From the NCBI RefSeq assembly GCF_002803085.1, contig NZ_NNBJ01000005.1:235698-299697 (forward strand): a stretch of 64,000 bases of DNA. Direction: 5' to 3'. Both the position numbers and the translations under genes were made by a program. Under the pieces are notes generated by a model. That model did no database searches, was not told the origin of the DNA, and was given only the letters and a program-made list of their open reading frames with translations. This DNA comes from Streptomyces sp. CB01201 (GTDB lineage Bacteria; Actinomycetota; Actinomycetes; Streptomycetales; Streptomycetaceae). This document shows positions 8,852 to 17,030 of the stretch, piece by piece. Numbering within the stretch: the stretch's first letter is position 1; each line of letters starts with the position of its first letter.

Positions 8852-9682
8852 TCAGGTGAGGGCGGGCAGCGCGACCCCGGTCAGGGACTCGCTCAGCTCG
8901 CGCAGCCGGGCACGGGCCGCCGGGTCGTAGGCCTGGGCGCCGGCCCGCGAACGGCGGTCGCGGTCGAAGTACTCACCGGTGACCTCCGCGAGCGCGGGGT
9001 CGGTGACCAGGCGCGCCACATTGCGCATGCCCTCGGCGACCGTGCTCTGCGGTGTGAACAGGTGCACCACCATCTTGGTGGGCATGTACGAGGCCGGGTG
9101 CAGGGCGTTGACCGTGACACCCGTGCCGGCCAGCTGCTCGGCGAGGTCCACGGTCAGGCTGATCTGCGCCAGCTTCGCCTGGCAGTACGCCTGCACCCCG
9201 TCCCAGCGGCGCTCCAGCATCACATCCCCGAAGTCGATCGGGGCCTGCCCGGCCGAGCTGACGTTGATGACGCGGGCCGGCGCGGAGCGCACCAGGAGCG
9301 GGGCGAGCCGGCAGCTGAGCATGTAGGCCGCCAAGTAGTCGACCTGGAAGGTCAGTTCATAACCGTCCTGGCTCTCCTGGCGGGCCAGCTCCACGCCGAT
9401 GCCGGCGTTGTTGACCAGGACGTCGAGCCGGTCGTGGCGCTCCAGGATCCGGTCGGCGAGTGCGCCGATGTCCTTGAGCGAGGCGAAGTCGGCCAGCTCG
9501 TAGCTGATGTTCTGGTTCCCGGTCTTCTCGCGCAGCTCGTCGAGGAGCTCCTGGCCCTTGGCGGCGCTGCGGCCGTGCAGGATCAACGAGTAGCCCTGGG
9601 AGGCGAGTTCATGGGCGAGGGCCCGGCCGAGGCCGTCGGTCGCACCGGTGATGAGGACGGTCTGCTCGGTGACAGCGGTCAT
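8852..9682 (-). CDS. Short-chain dehydrogenase/reductase
   Basis: A 276-residue SDR enzyme that oxidises or reduces an alcohol/carbonyl with NAD(P)H. Seen: the dinucleotide motif TGATDGLGRAL, NNAGIGVE, INVSSAG with the catalytic Ser region, and the active-site YCQAK (Tyr-x3-Lys). It resembles the retinol-dehydrogenase/WW-oxidoreductase-like branch of SDRs (LHPASYMPTKM after the active site). Start ATG 9682 has ACGGAG upstream. It lies at the distal end of the leftward cluster but is separated from the VOC gene by an 87-base gap that holds a strong hairpin, so it may be expressed at a lower level or from its own promoter. Confidence 0.9.
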   Translation of the reverse strand: MTAVTEQTVLITGATDGLGRALAHELASQGYSLILHGRSAAKGQELLDELREKTGNQNISYELADFASLKDIGALADRILERHDRLDVLVNNAGIGVELARQESQDGYELTFQVDYLAAYMLSCRLAPLLVRSAPARVINVSSAGQAPIDFGDVMLERRWDGVQAYCQAKLAQISLTVDLAEQLAGTGVTVNALHPASYMPTKMVVHLFTPQSTVAEGMRNVARLVTDPALAEVTGEYFDRDRRSRAGAQAYDPAARARLRELSESLTGVALPALT

Positions 9683-9719
9683 GCGGTTTCACTCCGTGGG
9701 ATGTCGGATGGTGCCCATG

Positions 9720-9753
9720 GGGGCACGGCCGGTCGAGTGACCGGCCGTGCCCC
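9720..9753 (-). terminator. Intracistronic hairpin between VOC and SDR genes
   Basis: Perfect 15-bp inverted repeat (9720-9734 with 9739-9753, loop GAGT), starting 17 bases past the VOC stop in the direction of transcription. It is either a terminator or an mRNA-processing/stability hairpin before the SDR gene. Confidence 0.75.
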
Positions 9754-9769
9754 GAGCGATCGTGCGGAT

Positions 9770-10219
9770 TCACGCGTAGGTCCGCAGTTCTTCTGCGGAC
9801 TGGTCGGTGTAGCCCTGGCTCACCTCGATGACGACGCCGTCGGGGTCGCGGACCCAGACGGTCCGCCAGCCGGGGATGAACTCGTCGAAGGAGAGCGGAC
9901 CGAGCGTGATCTCCAGTTCGCCGTCCGCCGCCGCGAGGAACGCGTCGACGTCGTCGACCTGGAAGGCGAGGTGCCGGGCGGCGCCCGGGTTGTCGGGCCC
10001 GTCCTTGACCGTGTCGAAGGCGGGCGCCGAGTCGGTGGGGAAGAGCTCCAGATAGACCGGGCCGCTGCGCAGGAACACCACGCGGCTGCCGTCGGCCTCG
10101 ACCACCCGGGCCCGGCCGAAGCCGAACCAGCGGGTGTAGAACTCCTCGGTGGCTTTCTGGTCGAGGCAGTTGAGCCCGACGTGCGACCAGCGGACGTTCA
10201 CGTCGACGGGTGCGGACAT
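9770..10219 (-). CDS. VOC (glyoxalase/bleomycin-resistance fold) metalloenzyme
   Basis: A 149-residue vicinal-oxygen-chelate protein made of two paired beta-alpha-beta-beta-beta units. Candidate metal ligands at the usual places are His in RWSHVGLNC, Glu in VYLELF, His in ARHLAFQVDD and Glu in GVVIEVS, so it is probably an active metal enzyme (glyoxalase, dioxygenase or epimerase chemistry) and not only a binding protein. It starts four bases after the neighbouring SnoaL gene ends, so it is in the same operon. The substrate is unknown. Confidence 0.85.
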   Translation of the reverse strand: MSAPVDVNVRWSHVGLNCLDQKATEEFYTRWFGFGRARVVEADGSRVVFLRSGPVYLELFPTDSAPAFDTVKDGPDNPGAARHLAFQVDDVDAFLAAADGELEITLGPLSFDEFIPGWRTVWVRDPDGVVIEVSQGYTDQSAEELRTYA

Positions 10220-10223
10220 GGCC

Positions 10224-10604
10224 TCACGCCCCGGTGACGGCCGCGAACGGCACGCTGTCGTGATGGTTGGACATGTAGTGGATCAGACCGCCGGAGACCT
10301 GGAAGTAGTTGCAGACCTCCGCCTCCACGCTGTCCCCGCCGGTGGTGACGGCCGAGATGTGCGAGACCACCGCCGCCTGCCCGCCGTCCACCACGATGTG
10401 CACCGGGGTGTTGGAGAACGAGGCGTACATCTCGGGGAAGCCCTTCATCATGTCCCGTAGCGTCTCGCGTCCCTCGACGTGCCCGGCGAGCTGCTCGTCC
10501 ATCGTCTGGTCGACGGCGAACAGGTCGCACCAAGCGTCCCACTCACCCGCGTTGGCGAGCCGGTAGTAGGTGTCGACGATCTCTCGCGTGCTCTTCGTGC
10601 TCAT
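10224..10604 (-). CDS. SnoaL/NTF2-like protein
   Basis: A 126-residue NTF2-fold protein. The N-terminal helix reads VDTYYRLANAGEWDAW, then LFAVDQTMDEQLAGHVEG, and the C-terminal strands include GGDSVEAEVCNYFQVSGG and LIHYMSNHHD. It looks like a ligand-binding or cyclase/isomerase domain of the nuclear-transport-factor-2 family. It lies 30 bases downstream of the double-domain SnoaL gene and four bases upstream of the VOC gene in the leftward operon. The start ATG 10604 is preceded by GAAGGGAC. Its exact reaction cannot be told. Confidence 0.82.
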   Translation of the reverse strand: MSTKSTREIVDTYYRLANAGEWDAWCDLFAVDQTMDEQLAGHVEGRETLRDMMKGFPEMYASFSNTPVHIVVDGGQAAVVSHISAVTTGGDSVEAEVCNYFQVSGGLIHYMSNHHDSVPFAAVTGA

Positions 10605-10634
10605 GGGGAGTCCCTTCCTCGGTGGACGGGTGAA

Positions 10635-11435
10635 CTACGGCAGCGGTACGTCGAGTTGTCGCATGAGGCCCGCCGTGTCGGCCTGGACCCAGCGCTCCAC
10701 GACCTTGAAGTCCTCCAGGCGGTAGACCTCCAGACTGGTCCAGGACACCTCCTTGCCGCTGGCCTCCATGCCGAAGAACGGCGCGATGTGCTTGCCGTGG
10801 AAGGTGATGTGCATGATCACCTTGTCCGGCGCGGCGGCGTACAGGGCGTCCAGGGTGACCCGGAAGTCCAGCGCGTCGTGGGCGGCCTTGATGATGCCCT
10901 TGAGCTCGTCCAGGCTCTGCACGTCCCACGCCGGGTTGTTGTCCTTGAAGGTGGGGCCGAACAGGGCGTCCAGGTCGTCGTAGCGGCGCTCGTTGACCGC
11001 GTCGCTGACCTTCTGCACGACCGCGACGTTCTCCTCGTCGGGCGAGAGCTGGCCGCGCAGGCCGAACAGGTCGTCCTCCGCCCAGCGCTCCACGAGCCGG
11101 CCGTCCTCGGCCCGCCAGATCTCGGTGGTGGTCCACTCCACCTTGCGTCCGGTGGGCGGGATGTCGAGGACGGGCTCCTGGTGGGTCCCGGTCAGCCGGA
11201 CCCGGGTGATCACCTTGTCGCCCGACTCGATGGTCTCCAGGAGCTCGCCCCGGATGCCGAGCGTGCGGTGCGCGCCGCGCAGGGCGTCCAGGTAGGAGTC
11301 GAGGCCCAAGATGTCGAAGCCCGGGTGGTGGTCCTCGAAGTCGGCGCCGATCACACGGGCGATCTCGGCGTAGTCCTCGGTGTTGAGCGCGGTGAGGAAC
11401 CGCTCGTACAGCCGGATGTTGTCAGACGTGGGCAT
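10635..11435 (-). CDS. Protein with two tandem SnoaL/NTF2-like domains
   Basis: A 266-residue protein formed of two similar halves. The first (1-135) has YERFLTALNTEDYAEIARVI, DHHPGFDILGLD, TEIWRAEDGRLVERW. The second (136-266) repeats the pattern with VVQKVSDAVNERRYDDLD, DNNPAWDVQSLD, LEVYRLEDFKVVERW. Two-domain ester-cyclase-like proteins of this length are found in actinomycetes, and an internal duplication is the simplest explanation. The start overlaps the end of the GMC gene by 14 bases, which argues for translational coupling and a shared pathway. Confidence 0.85.
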   Translation of the reverse strand: MPTSDNIRLYERFLTALNTEDYAEIARVIGADFEDHHPGFDILGLDSYLDALRGAHRTLGIRGELLETIESGDKVITRVRLTGTHQEPVLDIPPTGRKVEWTTTEIWRAEDGRLVERWAEDDLFGLRGQLSPDEENVAVVQKVSDAVNERRYDDLDALFGPTFKDNNPAWDVQSLDELKGIIKAAHDALDFRVTLDALYAAAPDKVIMHITFHGKHIAPFFGMEASGKEVSWTSLEVYRLEDFKVVERWVQADTAGLMRQLDVPLP

Positions 11436-13050
11436 GGGGATTCCCCTCGGTCCGAAGTGAGGTGTGCGACTGGGACTGCTGGATGAGAGCGGCCGCCTTC
11501 TCGCCGATCATCACGCTCGGTGCGTTGGTGTTGCCGGCGACGATCGTCGGCATGACGGAGGCGTCGGCGACCCGCAGCCCGTCGACGCCGTGGACGCGCA
11601 GCTGGGCGTCGGTGACCGCGTCGGGCCCGGTGCCCATGCGGCAGGTGCCGACCGGGTGCCACAGGGTGGTCGCGTGCGCTGCGACGTAGCCGCGCAGCTC
11701 GCGCGGGTCGGTCACCCGCTCGCCGGGACCCAGCTCCGCGCCCCGGAACGGGCCGAAGGCGGAGGTGTGGGCGAGTTCGCGTGCGAGCAGGATGCCGTGC
11801 ACCAGGACGTCCCGGTCGGCCGCCGAGGCGAGGTAGTTGGCGCGTACGACCGCGTTGGCCGACGGGTCGGCGCTGCGCAGCCGCAGCCGGCCGCGGCTCT
11901 GCGGGAGCAGCGAGATCGGCGCGAAGGTGAAGCCGGGGCCCCGGTGGTGGGCGGCCGGGGCGTCGGGCGCCAGGAACTTGATGGGCCCGAACGTGAACTG
12001 GAGGTCAGGGGGCGCGCCGGGCCCGGCGTCCCTGGTGTGGGTGAAGAGGCCGGCCTCGGAGATCAGCGCGCCCTCGGGATGCTCCTGGAGCGACTGGTAG
12101 CAGACCGGCACGAACAGATGGTCCTGGAGGTTGCCGCCCACGCCCGGCAGGTTCTGTACGCAGTCGATGCCGTGCGAACGCAGATGCGCGGCCGGGCCGA
12201 TCCCGGAGAGCATGAGCAGCTTCGGGGACTCGAACGCGCCCGCCGAGACCACGACCTCCTGCTCGGCCCGGACCCGGTGCAGGCGGCCGTCCCGCTCGTA
12301 CTCCACGCCCGTCACCCGGCTGCCGTCCAGGATCAGCCGCGTTGCCCGGGCTCCCACCTCGACCGTCAGGTTGGGCCGCTTCAGGGCCGGGCGCAGATAG
12401 CCGTCGGCCGTGGAGGAGCGGCTGTTGGCGTCGTCCCGGGTGGTCTGGTACAGGAAGCCGTAGCCGTCCTGGCGCTCGCCGTTGTAGTCCGACTCCGGCG
12501 CGGTGTAGCCGAGTTCGGCGGCGCCCGCGACGAAGGCCCGGGCGAGCGGGGTGGGGTCGTCGAGCTCACGCACCCGGACCGGGCCGCCGGTGCCGCGCAG
12601 CGCGGACGGGCCGCCCGAGTAGTCCTCGGAGCGCCGGAAGTAGGGCAGTACGTCGTCGTAGGACCAGCCCGGGTTGCCGAGCGCCGCCCAGCGGTCGTAG
12701 TCGTGGCGGCTGCCGCGGACCCACATCAGCGCGTTCACGGAGCTGCAGCCGCCGGCCACCTTGCCCCGGGCGACCGGGATCCGGCGCCCGTCCAGGGCCG
12801 GTTCGGGCTCGGTGGCGTAGCCCCAGTCGATGTCGGGGCTCCACTCGGAGGCGAGCAGCGCGAACACCGCGGCCGCGTCCGTGCGGTGGATCTCCGGGCG
12901 CTCGTCCCAGCCGCCCGCCTCCAGGACGAGCACGGCCGCGCTCCCGTCCTCGCTCAGCCGGCTCGCCACGGCGCAGCCGGCCGAACCGGCGCCGACCACA
13001 ACGTAGTCGAAGGCGCGGCCGGGGGAAGTGCCCGCCAAATCGGGTGACAT
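11422..13050 (-). CDS. GMC family FAD-dependent alcohol oxidoreductase
   Basis: A 542-residue glucose-methanol-choline oxidoreductase (choline dehydrogenase/aryl-alcohol-oxidase type). The FAD-binding start is DYVVVGAGSAGCAVASRLSE, with GMC signatures near GKVAGGCSSVNALMWVRG and GAFESPKLLMLSGIGP. The C-terminal catalytic block HPVGTCRMG supplies the active-site His, and GNTNAPSVMIGEKAA gives the second conserved residue (Asn). It oxidises a primary or secondary alcohol to a carbonyl. ATG 13050 has GGAGG five bases upstream. It is in one operon with four small SnoaL/VOC genes, 28 bases after the first SnoaL gene. Confidence 0.92.
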   Translation of the reverse strand: MSPDLAGTSPGRAFDYVVVGAGSAGCAVASRLSEDGSAAVLVLEAGGWDERPEIHRTDAAAVFALLASEWSPDIDWGYATEPEPALDGRRIPVARGKVAGGCSSVNALMWVRGSRHDYDRWAALGNPGWSYDDVLPYFRRSEDYSGGPSALRGTGGPVRVRELDDPTPLARAFVAGAAELGYTAPESDYNGERQDGYGFLYQTTRDDANSRSSTADGYLRPALKRPNLTVEVGARATRLILDGSRVTGVEYERDGRLHRVRAEQEVVVSAGAFESPKLLMLSGIGPAAHLRSHGIDCVQNLPGVGGNLQDHLFVPVCYQSLQEHPEGALISEAGLFTHTRDAGPGAPPDLQFTFGPIKFLAPDAPAAHHRGPGFTFAPISLLPQSRGRLRLRSADPSANAVVRANYLASAADRDVLVHGILLARELAHTSAFGPFRGAELGPGERVTDPRELRGYVAAHATTLWHPVGTCRMGTGPDAVTDAQLRVHGVDGLRVADASVMPTIVAGNTNAPSVMIGEKAAALIQQSQSHTSLRTEGNPHAHV

Positions 13051-13078
13051 GGAACCTCCAGGATCAACTAGGTCGCGC

Positions 13079-13492
13079 TCAGGCCGGGTTGAGGTCGCCG
13101 ACGCGGTAGCCGGAGATGAGCGGACGTCCGGTGCCGGACTCGCGCACCAGGCGCCAGGTCTGGTCGATGCGGAACGAGCTGACGGTGCCGTCGGAGGTCT
13201 GCTTGGCCGTCCACACGACGGTCAGCGAGATGTCGACGCCGGCGCCGTCCTCGCTCACGTCGAGGCGCTCGACGACATGGGTCTGGTCGCTGAAGGCCTC
13301 GCCGACCACCGCGTACCAGTCGCGGAAGTCGGCGTGGCTGCGCAGGGTGCGCTCGGGGAAGGCCATCTCCAGGCCGTCGTCGACGATGTGGGCCAGGAGT
13401 TCCTCGACCGGCTGGTGGTCGCTGAGAATGTCGAACCAGTGCTGGACGAACGCGGCGATGCCCGTGCCGGGCGCGGTCTTTTCGGCCGTCAT
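13079..13492 (-). CDS. SnoaL/NTF2-like protein, first gene of the leftward operon
   Basis: A 137-residue NTF2/SnoaL-like protein, with helices AAFVQHWFDILSDHQP and PVEELLAHIVDDGLEM, FPERTLRSHADFRDWY, and the strands IDQTWRLVRESGTGRP and ISGYRVGDLNPA. ATG 13492 is used because GGAAGGAG is well placed upstream; the frame remains open for another kilobase but that part is a shadow of the divergent DJ-1 gene. It leads the operon SnoaL-GMC-2xSnoaL-SnoaL-VOC(-SDR). Ligand unknown. Confidence 0.82.
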   Translation of the reverse strand: MTAEKTAPGTGIAAFVQHWFDILSDHQPVEELLAHIVDDGLEMAFPERTLRSHADFRDWYAVVGEAFSDQTHVVERLDVSEDGAGVDISLTVVWTAKQTSDGTVSSFRIDQTWRLVRESGTGRPLISGYRVGDLNPA

Positions 13493-13846
13493 GGCTGACT
13501 CCTTCCGGTGCGCGGGCGGGGGCCCGCGGCACGACTCGGCGCGGCGCCCGTGCCGGGGTGCCGCCCCACGATTTCGCCATGGGCCGCGACCCTCGCGCAC
13601 GGCCCGGCCGGTGGCCGGTACGCACTGCGTGAAGTCGCCCCACGGGCTGCGGCAACTCGCCCTCTCCAAGGGCCTGTTGGGTCGCCCGCACCCCCTGTGG
13701 CCTGGGCCGGAGCATGACATGCCGTAGTGCGTCCGCCCACTTGTGGATGTCCGTGTTCCGGACCGCGCAGGGCTGGTCCCGGCCGCGGGAGCGGACCTAG
13801 ACATGACCCCGGCACCACGTGGAACCCCCCAAGGAGAGGAACTCCC
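13493..13846. promoter_or_regulatory. Divergent intergenic region between two halves of the accessory cluster
   Basis: These 354 bases separate the leftward SnoaL-GMC operon from the rightward DJ-1/ThDP operon and should hold both promoters. I see G/C-rich short inverted repeats near 13511-13530 but no clean -35/-10 pair and no convincing operator. The ribosome binding site of the right gene (GGAGAGG, 13832-13840 area) closes the region. Confidence 0.5.
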
Positions 13847-14683
13847 GTGAGCAAGCGCATCCTCGTCGTCCTGTCCGAATACGGTTACTGGGGCGAGGAG
13901 TTGATCGGCCCCCTGGAGACGTTCGACAAGGCCGGCTATCACGTCAGCTTCGCGACCCCGACCGGCAAGCGGGCCCCGGCCCTGCCGCCGAGCATGGACC
14001 CCGACTACATCGACCCGCCGCTCGGCCGCTCGGTCACCACCCCCGAGATGGCCGCCAAGGTCCGCGCCATCGACACCTCGGACCGCCTCGACGACCCGCT
14101 GGACCTGTCCTCCTGGCTGCCCGACCGCCCCTACCGCAGCAAGCCGTACTTCCTGCGCGACTGGGAGGCGTACAACACCCGTCTTGAGCAGGTCCGCGAG
14201 CAGATCGCGGGCCGCTACGACGCGCTCCTCATCGTCGGCGGCAGCGGCCCCATCGTCGACCTCGCCAACAACTGGCGGGTGCACGACCTGATCCTCGCCT
14301 TCCACGGGCTCGACCTGCCGATCGCGGCCGAGTGCTACGGCGTCGCGGCGCTCGCCTTCGCCCGCGACCAGGAGGACCGCACCAGCATCATCCGGGGCAA
14401 GCACGTCACCGGGCACTGCATCGAGTACGACTACAAGGACGGCACCGGCTTCATGGGCACCGACTTCGTCATCGGGCCGCCGCCGTACCCGCTGGAGTAC
14501 ATCCTGCGCGACGCGACCGCTCCCGGGGGCGCCTACCACGGCAACTTCGGCAAGGAGACCTCGGTCATCGTCGACTACCCGTTCATCACCGGGCGCTCCA
14601 CCCCCGACTCCTACCTCACCGGCGAGAAGGTCGTCGAGGTTCTGGAACAGGGTCTGCGGCAGTGGGGCTTCCTCGCCAACTGA
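13847..14683 (+). CDS. DJ-1/PfpI superfamily protein, Hsp31-like size
   Basis: A 278-residue class-I glutamine-amidotransferase-like protein. The nucleophile elbow is AECYGVAAL with Cys163 (numbered from GTG 13847). An upstream Glu-rich strand, the core GGSGPIVDLANN and a terminal GEKVVEVLEQGL helix fit the large DJ-1/PfpI/Hsp31 group, whose members act as glyoxalase III, deglycase-like enzymes, chaperones or isonitrile hydratases. RBS GGAGAGG lies upstream. It is the first gene of a rightward operon with a ThDP enzyme and a second DJ-1 protein, so a role in handling reactive carbonyls made or used by that enzyme is plausible but inferred. Confidence 0.85.
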   Translation: MSKRILVVLSEYGYWGEELIGPLETFDKAGYHVSFATPTGKRAPALPPSMDPDYIDPPLGRSVTTPEMAAKVRAIDTSDRLDDPLDLSSWLPDRPYRSKPYFLRDWEAYNTRLEQVREQIAGRYDALLIVGGSGPIVDLANNWRVHDLILAFHGLDLPIAAECYGVAALAFARDQEDRTSIIRGKHVTGHCIEYDYKDGTGFMGTDFVIGPPPYPLEYILRDATAPGGAYHGNFGKETSVIVDYPFITGRSTPDSYLTGEKVVEVLEQGLRQWGFLAN

Positions 14684-14730
14684 CGCGCCGGACAGGGCAG
14701 TTACCGTTCCGCACGAGAGGTGAGCACACC

Positions 14731-16410
14731 ATGGTCAGCAGGCCCGCGCGGGTCGCGATGCTGGAACAGCTACAGGCCGACGGGGTCCGGTACATGTTCG
14801 GCAACCCCGGCACGGTCGAGCAGGGTTTCCTCGACGAACTGCGCCACTTCCCCTCACTTGAGTACGTTCTGGCGCTACAGGAGGCCGTTGCCGTCGGGAT
14901 GGCGGACGGCTACGCGCGGGCCACCCGGCGCCCCACCGTCGTCCAGCTCCACACCGGAGTGGGCCTCGGCAACGGCATCGGCATGCTCTACCAGGCCAAA
15001 CGGGGCCATGCCCCGCTCGTGGTGATCGCCGGCGAGGCCGGTCTGCGCTACGAGAACATGGAAGCGCAGATGGCCGCCGATCTGGTGGCCATGGCCGAGC
15101 CGGTCACCAAGTGGGCCACCCGCGTGGTGGACCCCGAGTCCACGCTGCGCACCCTGCGCCGCGCCTTCAAGGTGGCCGCGACACCCCCCTACGGTCCGGT
15201 GCTCGTCGTGCTGCCCGCCGATGTGATGGACCGGCCCACCACCGAGGCGGCCGTCCCGGTCACCTATCTCGACACCGCGAGCGCCCCCGACCCCGCGGCG
15301 CTGGGCCGGGCGGCCGAGCTGCTCGCCGGCGCCGAGCGGCCGATCGTCGTCGCCGGTGACGGAGTGCACTTCTCCGGCGCCCAGGAGGAGCTCGCCCGCC
15401 TCGCCCAGACCTGGGGCGCCGAGGTGTGGGGAGCCGACTGGTCCGAGGTGAACCTGTCCGTCGAACACCCCTCCTATGCAGGCCAGTTGGGGCACATGTT
15501 CGGCGAGAGCAGCCGTCGGGTGACCGCGGCCGCCGACGCCGTCCTCCTCGTCGGCACCTATGCGCTGCCCGAGGTGTATCCGGCCCTGGACGGTGTGTTC
15601 GCGCCGGGCGCACCGGTCGTGCACATCGACCTGGACACCGACGCCATCGCCAAGAACTTCCCCGTCGACCTCGGACTCGTCGCCGACCCCAAGCGCACCC
15701 TGTCCGCTCTCGCCGACGCGCTGGAGACGCGGATGAGCCGCGAGAGCCGGCGGCGCGCCGAGGACTGGCTGAAGCGCCGGGCCGCCGAACGGTCCTACGA
15801 ACTCGCCGCGGGCCGGCAGAAGAACGAGGCCGCACTCGACCCGCTGGCCCTCCCCACCACCGCCCTCGCCCAGGAACTGGCCCGTCAGCTCCCCGAGGAC
15901 GCCATCCTGTTCGACGAGGCCCTCACCGCGTCGCCCGAACTCTTCCGCCAGCTGCCGCCGACCCGGCCAGGACACTGGTTCCAGACCCGTGGCGGCTCCC
16001 TCGGCGTCGGCATCCCGGGCGCCATCGGCGCCCAACTGGCCCACCCCGACAAGACAGTCGTGGGCTTCACCGGCGACGGCGGATCGATGTACACCATCCA
16101 GGCGCTGTGGACCGCGGCCCGCTACGGCATCGGCGCCAAGTTCGTCATCTGCAACAACGGCAGCTACAAGCTCCTTGAGGACAACATCGAGCAGTACTGG
16201 CGCTCGGTGGACGTGGCGGCCCACGACCACCCCGAGATCTTCGACCTGAGCCGCCCCGCCATCGACTTCACGTCCCTGGCCAAGTCCCTGGGCGTACCGG
16301 CCGTACGCGTGGACAAGCCCGGCCAGGCCGGGGCGGCCGTGGCCGAGGCGCTGGGGACCCCGGGGCCGTTCCTCATCGATCTGGTCACCGGCCGAGGGAA
16401 GGAGGACTAG
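14731..16410 (+). CDS. ThDP-dependent decarboxylase/lyase, benzoylformate-decarboxylase-like
   Basis: A 559-residue thiamine-diphosphate enzyme with three domains. The PYR domain has FGNPGTVEQGF and LALQEAVAVGMADGYAR with the cofactor-activating Glu51. His74 in QLHTGVGLGNG is 23 residues later, the same spacing as Glu47/His70 of benzoylformate decarboxylase. The PP domain carries the Mg/ThDP motif beginning GDGG at 448 and ending in CNN near 476. This points to non-oxidative decarboxylation of an aromatic or branched 2-oxoacid, or the reverse carboligation. ATG 14731 is chosen; GAGAGGTGAG precedes it. The next gene starts two bases after the stop. Confidence 0.88.
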   Translation: MVSRPARVAMLEQLQADGVRYMFGNPGTVEQGFLDELRHFPSLEYVLALQEAVAVGMADGYARATRRPTVVQLHTGVGLGNGIGMLYQAKRGHAPLVVIAGEAGLRYENMEAQMAADLVAMAEPVTKWATRVVDPESTLRTLRRAFKVAATPPYGPVLVVLPADVMDRPTTEAAVPVTYLDTASAPDPAALGRAAELLAGAERPIVVAGDGVHFSGAQEELARLAQTWGAEVWGADWSEVNLSVEHPSYAGQLGHMFGESSRRVTAAADAVLLVGTYALPEVYPALDGVFAPGAPVVHIDLDTDAIAKNFPVDLGLVADPKRTLSALADALETRMSRESRRRAEDWLKRRAAERSYELAAGRQKNEAALDPLALPTTALAQELARQLPEDAILFDEALTASPELFRQLPPTRPGHWFQTRGGSLGVGIPGAIGAQLAHPDKTVVGFTGDGGSMYTIQALWTAARYGIGAKFVICNNGSYKLLEDNIEQYWRSVDVAAHDHPEIFDLSRPAIDFTSLAKSLGVPAVRVDKPGQAGAAVAEALGTPGPFLIDLVTGRGKED

Positions 16411-16412
16411 CC

Positions 16413-17030
16413 GTGCGGCTCACCGGCCACAAGATCGCCGTCCTGATGGAGAGCGACTTCTACGAACCGGAGATCCTCTACTACCAGCACCGCTTCCCCG
16501 AGGAAGGCGCCGAGGTGCACTTCCTGACCCGGCTGTGGGGCCAGGACCGGATGACCTTCACCGGGCACGAGCACCGGATGCCGTTCGAGGTGGACCGCTC
16601 CTTCGAGGACATCGACGAGTTCGCGCTCAAGGAGTTCTCCGCGGTGATCGTGCCCTCCGGCATGGTCTCCGACCGGCTGCGCTACACCGAGGACCCCGAG
16701 CGGCTGCCGCCCGCCTCCACCTTCCTGCGCCGGGCCTTCAACGACCCGGCCATCGTCAAGGGCATCATCTGCCACGGCATGTGGCTCGCCGCCCCGGTCC
16801 CGTCCCTGGTGCGCGGGCGCAGGGCGGTCGTCCACAACAACCTGCTCGGCGACCTGCGCAACATGGGCGGCGAGTACGTCGACCAGGACGTCGTCGTCCA
16901 CGACGACCTGGTCACCGCGCGGACCGGTGCCCACTGCCATCTGTTCGCCCGCACCATCATCGACCTCCTCGCGGACCGGGAGCGCCCGTCCCGCGCCGGG
17001 GCCCGCACCGTGGTGAGGAGTACCCGATGA
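16413..17030 (+). CDS. DJ-1/PfpI family protein
   Basis: A 205-residue DJ-1/PfpI protein, distinct in size from the 278-residue one upstream. It has IAVLMESDFYEPEILYY with the conserved Glu near the start, and VKGIICHGMWLAA with nucleophile Cys120 followed by His, the PfpI-type Cys-His arrangement. The terminal GAHCHLFARTIIDLL replaces the more usual GP..A..F segment. It begins two bases after the ThDP gene and its stop overlaps the ATG of glgE (ATGA), so the accessory operon runs directly into the maltosyltransferase operon. Specific activity is unknown. Confidence 0.85.
   Translation: MRLTGHKIAVLMESDFYEPEILYYQHRFPEEGAEVHFLTRLWGQDRMTFTGHEHRMPFEVDRSFEDIDEFALKEFSAVIVPSGMVSDRLRYTEDPERLPPASTFLRRAFNDPAIVKGIICHGMWLAAPVPSLVRGRRAVVHNNLLGDLRNMGGEYVDQDVVVHDDLVTARTGAHCHLFARTIIDLLADRERPSRAGARTVVRSTR

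Noticed and set aside
16535..17026. Longer GlgE starting at 16535
   Set aside because: That part is an Arg/Pro-rich shadow of the DJ-1 gene. ATG 17027 gives the exact family N-terminus and catalytic spacing.
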